A stretch of 64,000 nucleotides of DNA from Podospora comata. Its lineage: Eukaryota > Ascomycota > Sordariomycetes > Sordariales > Podosporaceae. Position 1 is the first letter of the stretch; every line of letters starts with the position of its first letter. The notes under the pieces are model-generated. The model was not told where the DNA came from and did no database searches. It saw only the letters and a list, made by a program, of their open reading frames with translations. The position numbers and the translations under genes are program-made. This document shows positions 10,433 through 20,900 of this stretch, one piece after another. The stretch is from contig CP071493.1 of assembly GCA_017354895.1 (NCBI GenBank), positions 7,626,001 through 7,690,000 on the forward strand, read 5' to 3'.

Positions 10433-10856
10433 CTCCTCCATCGTCTCAATTCTCGCTGGCGCCAGTGGTTGTGCCAAGGTCTGTTTCCTCCCACATTATT
10501 ATATCCCCTTTTCCCTCGCTAACACCTCCTCCTCCCAGCTCGAACTGGCCGATGAGATCGTCGCCACCCTAGGTAATGACCCCCAAGTCATCGCCGGTGC
10601 CGCCGCTCTCGTGGCCGCAGAGAAGAACTTCAACCCTTTTGCTGTTGACACCCCCACCATCTGCAGCAATGCTTCCTTGCCGGCTACTCCTGACCTGAGG
10701 GGTATCATCCCCTTGGTCGACCCTGCTGTGGAGGGGGCTGATGTTCAGAACGCGAACTCGGCGGCGAGCTTGCAGGCTGCGTTGGCGGATGCGGGGTTGA
10801 GTGTGGCTGATATTTCGAGGGCGGCTGGGTTTGAGAACTTTGAGGAGCAGGCTTAA
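10433..10856 (+). CDS. Small fungal protein with Asn/Ala-rich C-terminus; 5' end unresolved
   Basis: Two exons are supported: 10433-10478 and 10539-10856, separated by a 60-bp intron with GTCTGT, CTAAC and CAG. A further intron probably occupies 10377-10432 (GTGAGA ... CTCAC ... CAG), but no convincing first exon or ATG was found. The product reads SILAGASGCAK, then LADEIVATLGNDPQVIAGAA, NFNPFAVDTPTIC, LRGIIPLVDPAVEGAD and a final GLSVADI. This pattern recalls small uncharacterised, often secreted ascomycete proteins; I cannot name a function. Codon use in the last exon is GC-rich and looks functional. The gene is either intact with a missed first exon or 5'-truncated. Confidence 0.5.
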
Positions 10857-11251
10857 GCGTTGGAACTAGAGCTCCAGCAGTGGTGTTTAGTGGGGACGGG
10901 TGAGAGGAGAAGAGAGTGGGATCGTACATGGTGGAATATCTTTGACAGCTAACAAGAGAATCACGACGGGTAGTAGGTAACAATACATGAACTGGTCACT
11001 TTATCACCGTCTTAATCCACCTTTCAAGAAACAAGTTCTAAACGATTCATTTAACGAGCGTGTTTACAATCACATCTCCAGCCAGGAGCCAACCCGCACG
11101 CACCAACTCATTCTGTTGCCCCCTGAACAACCCACATACGCTGCATTACCATATAGTTCCCGAATCGGTGTTATTCCGTCCTTTTCTCTTTTCCCATTCA
11201 GCCTCCCGAGTGGGAAGGAGGGGGTTGGTTTGCTAGTTCTACACCAATGTG
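10857..11251. other. Intergenic between convergent genes
   Basis: No gene seen. It lies between the ends of the gene at 10856 (+) and the peptide gene at 11252 (-). Confidence 0.4.
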
Positions 11252-11476
11252 TCAGACCTTTGCATCGCTGTATTTTCCGTGAAAAGAGTTGGTGGTTGAC
11301 CGCACCTTCTTGTAGCAGCCGCGCATCATGAGGCAGCGCGGTGCGGGCTCAGGGGCGGGTTCAGGTTCGCGTTTAACTGCCTGGAGTTCGGCCTCGGGGA
11401 CAGGGGCGGAAGCAGGGAGGGCGAGGGCAGTGGTGGTTAGGGCGAGGAGGGTGAGAATGGTCGTTTTGAACTGCAT
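11252..11476 (-). CDS. Short secreted peptide precursor (about 74 aa)
   Basis: ATG at 11476 opens a strong signal peptide (MQFKTTILTLLALTTTALAL) followed by a short Glu/Pro/Ala spacer (PEAELQAVKREPEPAPEPAP) and a cysteine pair in RCLMMRGCYKK. A Lys-Arg pair in the spacer is a possible Kex2 site, which would release an acidic, proline-rich peptide with one disulfide. The open frame continues through KKVRST to a stop at 11252; a GT just after the KK codons could instead begin an intron, so the last ~17 residues are uncertain. A TATA-like GATAAAAACC lies about 145 bp upstream. No known peptide family is recognised. It could be a small effector or secreted signalling peptide. Confidence 0.6.
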   Translation of the reverse strand: MQFKTTILTLLALTTTALALPASAPVPEAELQAVKREPEPAPEPAPRCLMMRGCYKKVRSTTNSFHGKYSDAKV

Positions 11477-12189
11477 TTTGGTGGAGGGGTTGAGGGTTTC
11501 GGAGTGTGGTTGAGTGGTTAAGTGGTTGAGTGGGTGAGTGGTTGAGTTATGTGTCGAGGTTGTTGAAGAGAGTTGTGATGGTTTGGAAGGAGAAGAGGGA
11601 TAATGCTGGGGGTCAAAGGGGGTTTTTATCTCTCTCTGCTTGGTCACTTTCCTACAGATACCTTCAAAGGCTTGCTCTTCACAACATCAACGCCTTGTTG
11701 GTTTGAAGAGAAGCTGTTCCAACCGGTTCACTTCAACTGAAAACAATCATTTATCTCGAAGCGGTATCTCGTAACATATCAAGGATTATTTCAGGGCCAA
11801 CTAATAATGCTGAAACAGACCAAACCACCGTCAAGACAAATAGGTCGTTCATTCCCATCCAGTGATGTCTTGTGGCGGCCTTATTCATCCTGTCTTGGCG
11901 ACTGACAAATGACGATAAGAAGCCGTGGCACGTTGATATGGGCGTCTAGATTGGTTGGGGGCTGTTGGATGGTGGTGTGGTCTTGCTTATGCTTTTTCGA
12001 CAGAAGGGGTTTCAGCTAACTTGGCTTATGTGTGTTTCTCATAACATTCAGATGCCACAGAAAGAGGGCACAGTTCGGGTTTGAACTGAATATTGACCTT
12101 CAACTGTGACATTATCCCTCTCTTTTAAGTCCTTATTTACCAACTTTCTGGCAGTCTCTAGCGTTAATCCACCGGCAGTCAAGACTAGC
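11477..12189. other. Intergenic, holds the promoter of the peptide gene
   Basis: The minus-strand TATA-like motif is at 11621-11630 (GATAAAAACC as read on the minus strand). The 11520-11560 stretch is a GT/GA-rich leader with GTGGTTGAGTG-like repeats. Nothing else is recognised up to the LTR fragment at 12190. Confidence 0.4.
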
Positions 12190-12271
12190 TGTGACGAACC
12201 CCTATCCAAAACCTCTGAAAGGGATACTGGTTCAAGGCACTTCTGAACAATCCTGGTTCGATAACCCAATA
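12190..12271 (+). mobile_element. Truncated LTR fragment (same family as 29732 and 47591)
   Basis: About 82 bp matching the first bases of the LTRs at 29732 and 47591, beginning TGTGACGAACCCCTATCC. It is more diverged than those two and so probably older. The rest of the LTR is missing. It directly abuts the kelch-gene remnant. Confidence 0.75.
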
Positions 12272-12285
12272 TTTATATCAGTCGT

Positions 12286-13311
12286 TAATAGTTATATCTG
12301 TAGTTTCATATTCGGAGGACGGAATGAGGCACAACAGACCTATTACGAAGATACCTATATTCTCAGCCTGCCAGGCTTTGTATAGACTTTGGTTCCAACT
12401 CCTCCCGCAGGGCCACGAAATTTCTAGTAGGTCTTCCGATAATATTTACCACGAGATCCGCACTGACATTTCAACTATTTCAGTACGTGTGTCTCTCTGG
12501 CAAATCAGGTGCTCAGTATCGGGGGAAATACAGATAAAATCAAGTCTGTAGATGCAGCTCCCCAAGGCTTACTGATCTTTGACATGACAGCACACGAATG
12601 GAAGGATAGCTACGACGCCAAAGCTAAGAATTATTCAAGGGCCCCGATTGTGGAAGCATGGTATCAAGATGGGTTAGTGTCAAGTTATCATCCCTCAAAC
12701 GCAATGATGGCTCCGCCACGAGAAGAAGCTGACATTGCCCAACATGTAGGGGCATGAACAAGGTCAATTGGTCTTCAGAGCAGGTGAAAGCCCTCTTTGT
12801 CACAGATACGGGCACCGCACCTCCAGGGGTCCCGCCTGGCGAGCGATCAGAGACCCCCGAAGGCACAGAACAAGTGGACTCAGGGACACAGATCCCAGCC
12901 GGAGCCATAGCAGGAGCAGGAGCCGGAGGAATGCTCGCCTTGGCTATTCTAGTCACTCTTGCCATTTGGATGGTTTATCGTCACAAGAAAGCGAAGAAAG
13001 ACGAGACCAACAAGCCCCAATGGCCACAGACTCTGAAACAGTCCAGTTAGTCTCATTTGATGGAAATGCCCATTGACAGACCCGAGTCCGATAGGCTTTG
13101 TGGTTACCGGGGGTCATCACGATTAGCAAACAACACATCGAGTAACAGCGCTCGGATGTCGGTGCAAAGAGTGGAAGTCAGTGTGAACAATGACCATTGG
13201 GAGTTGCCAGTAGCCCCAAAGGCGCTGTCGGTTGATGAGTCGAGGAGGGTAACTACCAAGCCGGTTGACATGGGAGTCGAGCTCGATCATTGCAATCTGC
13301 AAGATAGGTAG
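12286..13311 (+). pseudogene. 3' remnant of a kelch-repeat single-pass membrane protein
   Basis: Exon pieces about 12286-12426, 12484-12672 and 12750-13311, with introns that fit fungal consensus (GTAGGT ... CTGAC ... CAG; GTTAGT ... CTGAC ... TAG). The translation gives the last kelch blades (FIFGGRN, YYEDTYILSLPGF; VSLANQVLSIGGNTD; QGLLIFDMT), a juxtamembrane stretch and a membrane helix (GAIAGAGAGGMLALAILVTL) with a basic anchor (RHKKAKK). One TAG stands where this family has a tryptophan after PGF, and a second TAG (13048-13050) precedes about 87 further open residues of tail. The signal peptide and first blades are absent; an LTR fragment lies in their place. The family usually has an extracellular kelch propeller and a cytosolic tail. 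Confidence 0.8.
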
Positions 13312-13496
13312 ATGTAGCTTCTGAAAGCCTTTGAGCGATGGGTTTCACTGGTAAAGAAAAAGAAGGAGCGACACTAATATACGATAAAACTATCTCACGA
13401 ACACCGAATGCTACCCAAAGGTCTCGCCGAAAGGGCTCAACCAGTGAAAAGCATGACGCTATCCCCTCCCGAGTCCACCGTCCCTCAGCAGTCCAG

Positions 13497-13894
13497 TCAA
13501 ACATTAAAGTAGCACCTCATGCTCCCCGAGTTCTGATTGAACGCGGTGCAAGAGTACGACCCACTGGAGCCCACGCTCTGTTTCTCGTCTCTGCAGTTCT
13601 CGTCGGAATAGATGCTGCAGGTGGTTGACTTGAAGCCGGCGCCGACCCGCACGCGCGTCAGCCCGACCGAGCGGATGGAGCTGTCGAGCTTGATGCAAGG
13701 GCTGGTGCCGCTGAAACCCTCGTGGGAACCGGTGTGAGGGCACTTGCAGTTGCTAAGAAGACTGTTAGTGGTGGCAGTTTTGGGTTCATGGAAGCAGATG
13801 ACACTTACCCGCAAGTGTGCCACCAGACGCTACCGTTGGCGGCGACGGTGAGGCAGCTGGCAGCTGCCAGGAGGAGGTACTTGGCGCTGACCAT
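13497..13894 (-). CDS. Small secreted cysteine-rich protein
   Basis: Exons 13809-13894 and 13497-13752 (minus strand) join across a 56-bp intron (GTAAGT ... TTAG) to give 113 aa. The signal peptide is MVSAKYLLLAAASCLTVAAN. The mature chain has eight cysteines (HTC, NCKC, PCIKL, TTCSIYS, ENC, YSC, RCYF), an even number consistent with four disulfides. The pattern TTCSIYSDENC ... SYSCTAF ... MRCYF recalls small secreted proteins with a beta/gamma-crystallin or killer-toxin-like fold, but this is only resemblance. A TATA box (CTATAAAG on the minus strand) lies at 13998-14005, about 105 bp before the ATG. It is an effector-type candidate; the function is unknown. Confidence 0.8.
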
Positions 13895-13997
13895 TTTGGG
13901 CGAGTGAAGTTGCTTGTTGACGGTTGAGGAGAAAGGGTTGATGGGGCTGTTGATGGAAAGAGAGGGGAAGAGGGAGAAAAGCTGCTGATGCAATGGC

Positions 13998-14005
13998 CTT
14001 TATAG
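13998..14005 (-). promoter_or_regulatory. TATA box of the cysteine-rich protein gene
   Basis: CTATAAAG on the minus strand, about 105 bp upstream of the ATG at 13894, followed by a GCATCAGCAG leader. Confidence 0.55.
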
Positions 14006-14585
14006 GTACTCCCCCAACTTTTGCGATGCTCAGGACTTCACCTCGATTGAGGGAATGATACCTGATTGGGAAGGTTGAAGGTATGATCAGCATCTCACCA
14101 GCGATGATACCCCCAGCAAGTTATCCCATCGCGACTCCCCCTTAATTGCTTCCATGTCTGGGCCCCCCTGTGGGTGTGACTTTACCCCATCGACAACGTT
14201 GTTCGCAGTCAGCACTACCAACGTCAAAAGGAAGCTCGTAAAAGCCAGCTTTAACCCCTGCGCGTTGATCTAGCTCTAGATATGTGCTGACAAGTTGATT
14301 CCCATTGAGTGACTGGAGCTCACAATACCGTATCAGACAATTTTGGGGTTTCTCTCAACAAGACACTTGATCTCCAGGGGCACATCCACCGCTGCTTATT
14401 TTAGTCATCACCGCTTTAGGTAGGTAGTTTTGACTGGATTGCTGACTGATGTCAGCTTACAATGTACCAGCCATGACACGGATCCTTACTATGTCTTCGC
14501 CTTCTATCCACTAGCAGACTTTCATATTGATACTCCGGGTTACTGCATTTGGCTATCTGCCATTAATGTGGATTCGTCCCCTATA
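14006..14585. other. Intergenic, no gene
   Basis: No gene recognised between the secreted-protein promoter and the tandem-repeat array. Confidence 0.4.
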
Positions 14586-14994
14586 CTTAGGATACCCTAA
14601 GCTAAACGACTTGAAAAACGCTAGCTGAGTCTAGATAACGGCCTTCTAAATCAGGGATAATATAGCTCATAGGTCGGATTACGATTCTCTTAAAGATTAC
14701 GCGATGAGCTTGTGGTAATACTCTAGAGTTAGGATAACAGCTGTTTTTAAGAAGGTAGGAGTAAAGCCCTGTGAAGTTGAGTTAATGTGGACACCTCAGC
14801 TGAGATAATGCGATATGAAGCTCGGATAAGGTAACATAAAACTGGAGCAAAAGTATTCTAAAGTTAAGATAACTGGGTACTATCTTTAGCGAAGAAAATG
14901 CCCTTTAGGCTAGGATAATATATAGCTTAAGCTGGGGTAAAGCATACCTAATGCTGAGATAGTGTCTGCTTGATGCTAGGATGAAGCTCAGAAG
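14586..14994 (+). repeat. Degenerate ~21-26-nt tandem array, left of the DUF7708 gene
   Basis: About 17 degenerate units of 19-28 nt can be laid out around a core GCTNGGATAA followed by a variable stretch ending CTTAA/CTNAA. Clear units include GCTGAGATAATGCGATATGAA, GCTCGGATAAGGTAACATAA and GCTAGGATAATATATAGCTT. The array lies directly downstream of the stop of the minus-strand gene at 15017. The same unit, in the same orientation, forms the array at 17467-17720. Confidence 0.65.
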
Positions 14995-15016
14995 AAAAGA
15001 AAAGAACTCCAAACGG

Positions 15017-17422
15017 CTAGTACATGTAAACCCCACCCGGGAATGCCCTTCCTCCCCTAGCCCGAACCAGCGCGGATGCATCCACCCTCTCCCGCGCCGT
15101 TGTGCCACGGGCCAGCGCTTGATTTCGGCCGTCAGTCGTGAAGAGAATCTTGGACACCCGACTCGAGTCCTGCATGTGCTCACGCAAGAGTTTAATAAAA
15201 TTCAAAAGGTGCCCCATACTCTCCCTGTCCCCTGCAAACTGCAGCCCATCAATGACCCAACTAATCACAGGCGGTGTATACACAAGGAGCGCCTTGATGA
15301 TATTTAACGCCGTGGGAAGGCTGTGCAAGGTCCCGTCAAGCTTCGCGAATTGGTCACCGTGGAGGCTCTTGCCTGCTGTGAAGCCTTCTCTGGGAAGCAC
15401 CCAGGCAAGTTGGCGGATGGTGGAGTAGAAGAGGGATATGACTGCCGCGTCTCTGTGGGATAATGTCGGCTTGCTGGCACTGCTCCCGCTCCTGCCACTG
15501 CCACTGCCAGCGAAGCTGTATCGGGACCTGCAAAAATACGAAATGCAAGGAATACCGGCGTTCATGACTCCATCGGCAGCTTCGATGACGGCTTTAGAAA
15601 GCACAGAACTACCCGGGGAGGATGGGCCTTCCACCCACATCATTCGGGAGCCAGAGTCAGATATCCAGTTGCTGAGTTGGGTGTACACTTCTTGCGGGAT
15701 CATGGTTGTTTGTGGGTGGGACTCTGCTCTCAGGAACTCTTCGGCACTCTCGATGTAGGGCCTGAGGGCTTCGGTGTATTGTTGGATTCGCCAATAGTCG
15801 GGCATTGTGGGTTCTGCTGGTCACGATTAGGTTAGTCAAGTTCTGAGCGTGTGCATGTGGTCCAAGGGAGGATATCACCGCTGGTTATCATGTCCTTTGA
15901 ACTGTTCGTCGATTGTCCTTCGCTGGGAAGTCTCTCCATGGCGTGGGATTTCGGCATTTCTGGCTCGTTTGCTGGCTCGTCAACTGTCAAGGCGGGCAGG
16001 ACGTTTGAGGATTGCTGTGGGGATTGGAAAGTAATGTCTGTAAGGTTGAAACTCGTTGGTTAACTGCAGAAGCAAAAGAGAACCACGCGCAGCATTATAT
16101 AGCTACACAGGTGGAAGTCGGGAGAGGCAATGGAGGCGGCAACTCAAGAGTGAGCTGACACTCTGTGACGGTGATTTATGCCCCGCGGCACATTCGAGGC
16201 CTCGTGGCCTTTTTATGGGTTTAGGATGATAGAAAATCGCCAACTTACCGTGAGTGACTTGGTCCTCGACACCTTCAAGCTGATGTACAGCGTTCTCGCC
16301 CAATCTCTGAAACCCAACTGCTGCCGCGGCAAGTTTCACGTTGACCTGCTGCTCGGTGTCCGCGTGAGTCTGAACTCCAAGTTGTTGCAGCCTGACCAAA
16401 AGTGGTTCCATGTCGTTCATCTTTTGGTGCATGTGCTCGATGCGCAGCTCAGTCGTATGTTGTGCCTCGTTACGGATGTCGCCGATCGTCTTTTGGATGC
16501 CGTCGACCATGGCCTTAACCGTCTTATCATAGAATCCTTTGTTGAATGACGCCAGAAATCTCTTGTGGCGTTTGTGGAAGAAGGACATGGCGTGGCAGAG
16601 GAACTTGAACACTTGGACGTATAGCGCCACAACAAGCCTTTGCATTTCATTTGTGTTCGCAACTTGTGTTTTCTTCTGCACAAATCTCAGGTTCTCACTC
16701 ATTTCCACAAGGGCAAGTGAGAATCCCTCAGCAATCTTCTGGTAATTGACCGAGGCCTGCAATAAGTTGCACCATTAGTAAAAGCGATGACAGGCATGGG
16801 CAGGGGTAATGCTCTCAAACCTTGACGACGGATGCCACAACCCCAGTGAGGAGGCTGATGTACTTGTCCTCGGCCGGAACAAACTTGAACAAGAATGAAT
16901 GATCATCCATTGTCTCCATGAAGCGGAGAAGCCGATTTCTGGCGAGGCCAACGCCAGACTCATGCTTGGCCTCCCAACCAAGACGGGCGTCATTGACTGC
17001 TGCTTGCAAAGTTGCAATGCTGGGAAGTGGCGAGTGAGCGGCCCCGGATGTTAAGTCTCCTGGAGGGACGAAGAGCCTTTGAAACTCCTGCCAAACTCGA
17101 ATCAACTCTTTGCGCTGTTGCTCTAGCGGATCGAAAATTGGATCACTGTTAGCCGTAGTCAGTTCATGCAGACGTGTAGACACACGGATGGGCCGTTGGT
17201 ATATCCCTATGTCGTAACATACCTAGAGCAGTCATTTTGGAGCCAATAAACCCACTCCTGAGCTTTAACACGTTGAATACTCGGTCGATGGCCTGCCAGT
17301 TGAACTGTGGAACCGAGTGATTGGGAGAGAGGGTCTTCTGGGTTTTCTTTTTCGACTTTGAGACTGTAGGAACGAACTGCTGGTGTGATGGGTGTTGGAT
17401 CCTCCTCTCTGATATCGTTCAT
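15017..17422 (-). CDS. DUF7708-domain STAND-like protein with degenerate NACHT region
   Basis: Five minus-strand exons are supported by phase and branch sites: 17223-17422, 16821-17145, 16249-16756, 15879-16037 and 15017-15813, giving 662 aa. The last acceptor could be 3 bases earlier. After a short disordered N-terminus, residues about 105-275 form the helical DUF7708-type region (YISLLTGVVASVVK, FHKRHKRFLASFNKGFYDKT), which heads many fungal STAND/NLR proteins. A coiled linker follows, then a region (about 405-600) aligned in my memory with NACHT-like cores (MMWVEGP, CISYFCRSRYSF, LLYSTIRQL, KILFTTDG). Where a Walker A should be, the sequence reads GPSSPGSSVLSK, lacking GK[ST], so nucleotide binding is doubtful; relatives share this. 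The end, ERVDASALVRARGGRA, fits the family's usual end. It is divergently transcribed from the AAA+ gene at 17961, sharing a 538-bp promoter. Confidence 0.8.
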
Positions 17423-17466
17423 GGTTAGGTGAGTTGTGAAGGTGAGTTGTGAGAGGTGGATCACGA

Positions 17467-17720
17467 TAAAAGCCGAGATAATGGATATTAGAAGTTGGGG
17501 TAGAGTATCAAAAGAGCTGGGATAAGCTCTTGAAAAAGCTGGGGCATATATGAAATAAGATTGAATAAAGTGTTAGAAAGCTGGAGTAGAGTTTTAAAAA
17601 GTTTAGATAAAAAGAAGCTCGGATGGAGGGTAAAAATGCTTGGACAAAGTGTTAAAAAACCGGGGCTAAGTCTTAAAAAGTATGGAAGGAGTGTTAAAGC
17701 AGCGGTATAAATATTATAAG
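17467..17720 (+). repeat. Degenerate ~21-nt tandem array in the shared promoter
   Basis: About 12 units of 16-28 nt with consensus GCTGGGATAAAGTNTTAAAAA (for example GCTGGGATAAGCTCTTGAAA, GCTGGAGTAGAGTTTTAAAA, GCTTGGACAAAGTGTTAAAA). It sits between the ATGs of the DUF7708 gene (17422, -) and the AAA+ gene (17961, +). It matches the array at 14586-14994 in unit and orientation. Confidence 0.75.
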
Positions 17721-17960
17721 GAGAAAAGGCAGAGCCGCACGGCCACCCACAAGGAATTAGGTGTGCACAAATTTTCCAACCAACCAATTGGCCAGTGATT
17801 TCAGGCAGCACTGTGGCGCAGGCGCCAACTGCGATTCCTTGGGGTAACACGAAGTGAGGGGGTAAGGGGTAACTTTTCTGGGGGGACTCGAGGGAATACC
17901 GATTTTATCCTCACCCATTTTCTTTCGCCACCATGTATCTCCGGAAGTGTCGTCAATGAT
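17721..17960. promoter_or_regulatory. Promoter-proximal part of the divergent intergenic region
   Basis: 240 bp immediately 5' of the AAA+ gene; with the array it forms the only regulatory space shared by the two divergent genes. No clear TATA box was seen. Confidence 0.45.
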
Positions 17961-20900
17961 ATGTCTGGTAGTTCCGGTTATCAATCTTTAGGTTACTCGA
18001 AAGATTTCCCTATGGCTTCTTTGCAACCCCCCTCCAGCACATCGGTGGAGCAACCGGTCCCGCCGAAGGATTGTGGACTGTCCACAGGCAAAACAACAAC
18101 GCCAGAAGCCATTCACGAGCCTTATTTGGATGATGTGGGCGACAAGCCTCCGCCGCCGGGCGCCGTAGAAGACGGCAAGACACCCAACGGCCAAACAGAG
18201 AAAGCCACCCCCGAGACATCGAAGCCCGGCGCTGAAACATGGAGCTCACCGGTGCCCTTGTATTGCACAGTCAACGGACGAAGCCATAGCATATTAACGG
18301 ACTTTGGGTTAAATATATGTCCTCGTTGTGCTATAAACCTCTTGGAGACACCGCGCCGAGGTGTAACGGATGATCAAGCAGGGCCTGCCGAGAGCGCTGA
18401 CGATAGCTCTGACGAGAGAGACGATGGTTTGACGGACAAGAATTACAACCCGGCATGCAATTGCCATCATTGCAATGGATTCCGTCTCCGCAAACGTTTC
18501 GAGCACGTCCCGCTTCGTCAGCAGGAAACGGGCGAAGAACATAACCAGCAACCAATGGTGGCATACTCGGTGGAATATCTCGACCGCGAGGAAGGACATA
18601 TCGGCATACGTCCCTGGCCGACGACGTTTGACCTCGATGTCGCCCGGCAGGGTGTCTTGAAGTACAAAGCCTCAGTCTTTAGCGTGGTAACTGTGCTGAA
18701 GACCTCCCATGCGCCCGGGGTCTTTCGTTACATCCCAGACGACCTCAGGCGTGACAGGGTGTCTCGCATGATGGAAGATCCCGGCGTCACAGTGAACGTG
18801 CACGCAACAAAAATTGTAGTTGGATCGCAGGCTCTCCTAAAAGCTCTCCGAATGGTAGTGCGTTACTACCCCCAACTCGATCTTGAAGGCAGGTCTTTGG
18901 AGTTGTATGAGCCTTACGCGGTCATCGGTCATCATTTGGAAGAGCTCGAGGGCCTTCGTGGGGGTACATGGGCTGAGAAGCACGCGCCAGATTCCATTCC
19001 GAGAGTCGCGTCAGAACCTGGCGCGGATGATGATGAGGACTTGAACGCAAAGGCAGGAGAGCATCTTGGATTGCTCCTCGACTATCTCCACGCCAACGTT
19101 TACAAGGACAGGATACCAGCTGAACGCAGCCTGCACCAGCGAAATCTTTGCACCTTCGAGATGCTGTGGCTCTTGTTCAAGCCCGGCACCACTGTTTACG
19201 TGGAATTTCGAGGTAACCTTGCGGCTCATGTGGTCCAATCGGTGGTGTCTGATGCCGCTATTCTTTCCGACCCGAAACAACGACTCACGCCATACAAGAT
19301 CAGGTTGTGGTCGCTGACATATGACGGGCGGTTTGTTGGCCGAAGCTCAACGGAGGTGGTTCTTCCTCCATTTGGCGGGGAGCGTGCAATCACATCCTTG
19401 AAGGTCTTTCCGTGCGAGTATTTCGATAAGAGCGACGGCGGGAAAACCAAAAGGCGGTTAGAGGAGAATGGTAAAAAATGGTACAACCTTTTGCTTGGGA
19501 AACAAGTACGTTACCGGGGTGAGCTGTTCGATAAAGGCTCCTTAGAAGCCAGAGACAGCCTCAGGATGAGGGAGAGGATCGGCCCAAATCCCTCAAAGGG
19601 CCCGAATCGCGAACAGTTACCGCCACCACCACCACCGCCGCCGTGGATTCCCCCGCCCATGGATCAGTTCATGCGAGGGGCTTCACGAGAAGTTACAAGA
19701 CAAGGGCCGGTATGTGACTTATTGACTTCGCTTCTTTCTGGCCTCGTTAGATCCAATGCTAATTTAAATTAATCCGCAAACTATCTAGCTTGATGGCAGG
19801 GTCTACATAGACTCTGCGGCTTATTACACTCAATGGCCTGGGGCGGCACCGGAAATTTGCAATACTAATGACATTGGACAGAACTTGGCTATGTGTGGCT
19901 GTGAAGAATGGTAAGCCTACCCGACATAGGTATCTACTAGGTACCTTTCTGGTTCAACGTTGACAGAATAATGTATCTGACATGGCTTAAAACAGTTACG
20001 GGAGAAGACCCCATCCTCCGCCGAACTTTCCTTATGCGTCCTATGACTTGTTGGATCCCACCCGCGTGAAGGATCTCAATCTCGGACCTGGAGATCACGA
20101 TCCCAACCACAGATACTTGCTCTGCGACTCGCTCTTGTACGGTATCGTGCTGAAGTCCAGAACCTGGGGTACGTGGTCCAATGATGCTGAGAAGCTCTTG
20201 TACATCTCGTTAACATGTATCAAATCACTCCAGAGGCTTTTGACGTGGCCCGCTGCTTCGAGCCGAATATCAACCCGGGTGCTATCGATACATTGGTGAT
20301 GCCAGCTCCCCGGAAACAGATGATCAAGGCCCTGGTGCAGAAATTTACCGACCCAAACGACAGTTTAGCTACGTCCTGGCGCGCCGACTTCATCGAAAAC
20401 AAGGGGGAGGGTCAGATATTCCTACTTCATGGTGGCCCCGGCGTTGGGAAGACATATGTAAGTTGGGCCTCAGTTCATTTCCGAGAGCTCACGAATAACA
20501 AGCAATGTCTTGTATCAGACCGCAGAATGTATTGCCGAATACACAAATCGTCCACTGCTCTCCCTCACCTGTGGCGATATCGGCATCAACGAAATCAGAA
20601 TGGAGCAGCAGCTCTCAAAGTGGTTCAGACTTGCTGAAAAATGGGGGGCTGTCATGCTGATTGACGAGGCCGACGTTTATCTCGAGCGACGCGTTGTCAG
20701 TGATCTTAAACGCAATAGTCTTGTGTCAGGTATGCTCCATTTGCAATTTTATTTCACAATGCATCATGCTTTGATGGCGACATCGATGATAAAGCTAACA
20801 GAATTCTCGAAAAGTCTTCCTCCGTTGCATCGAATACTACAGGGGCATCTTGTTCTTGACCACCAATCGTGTAGGGCATTTTGATGATGCCTTCATTTCC

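Noticed and set aside
14586-14994. The repeat array as a CRISPR array
   Set aside because: Units are degenerate and contiguous without unique spacers, and the organism is a fungus.
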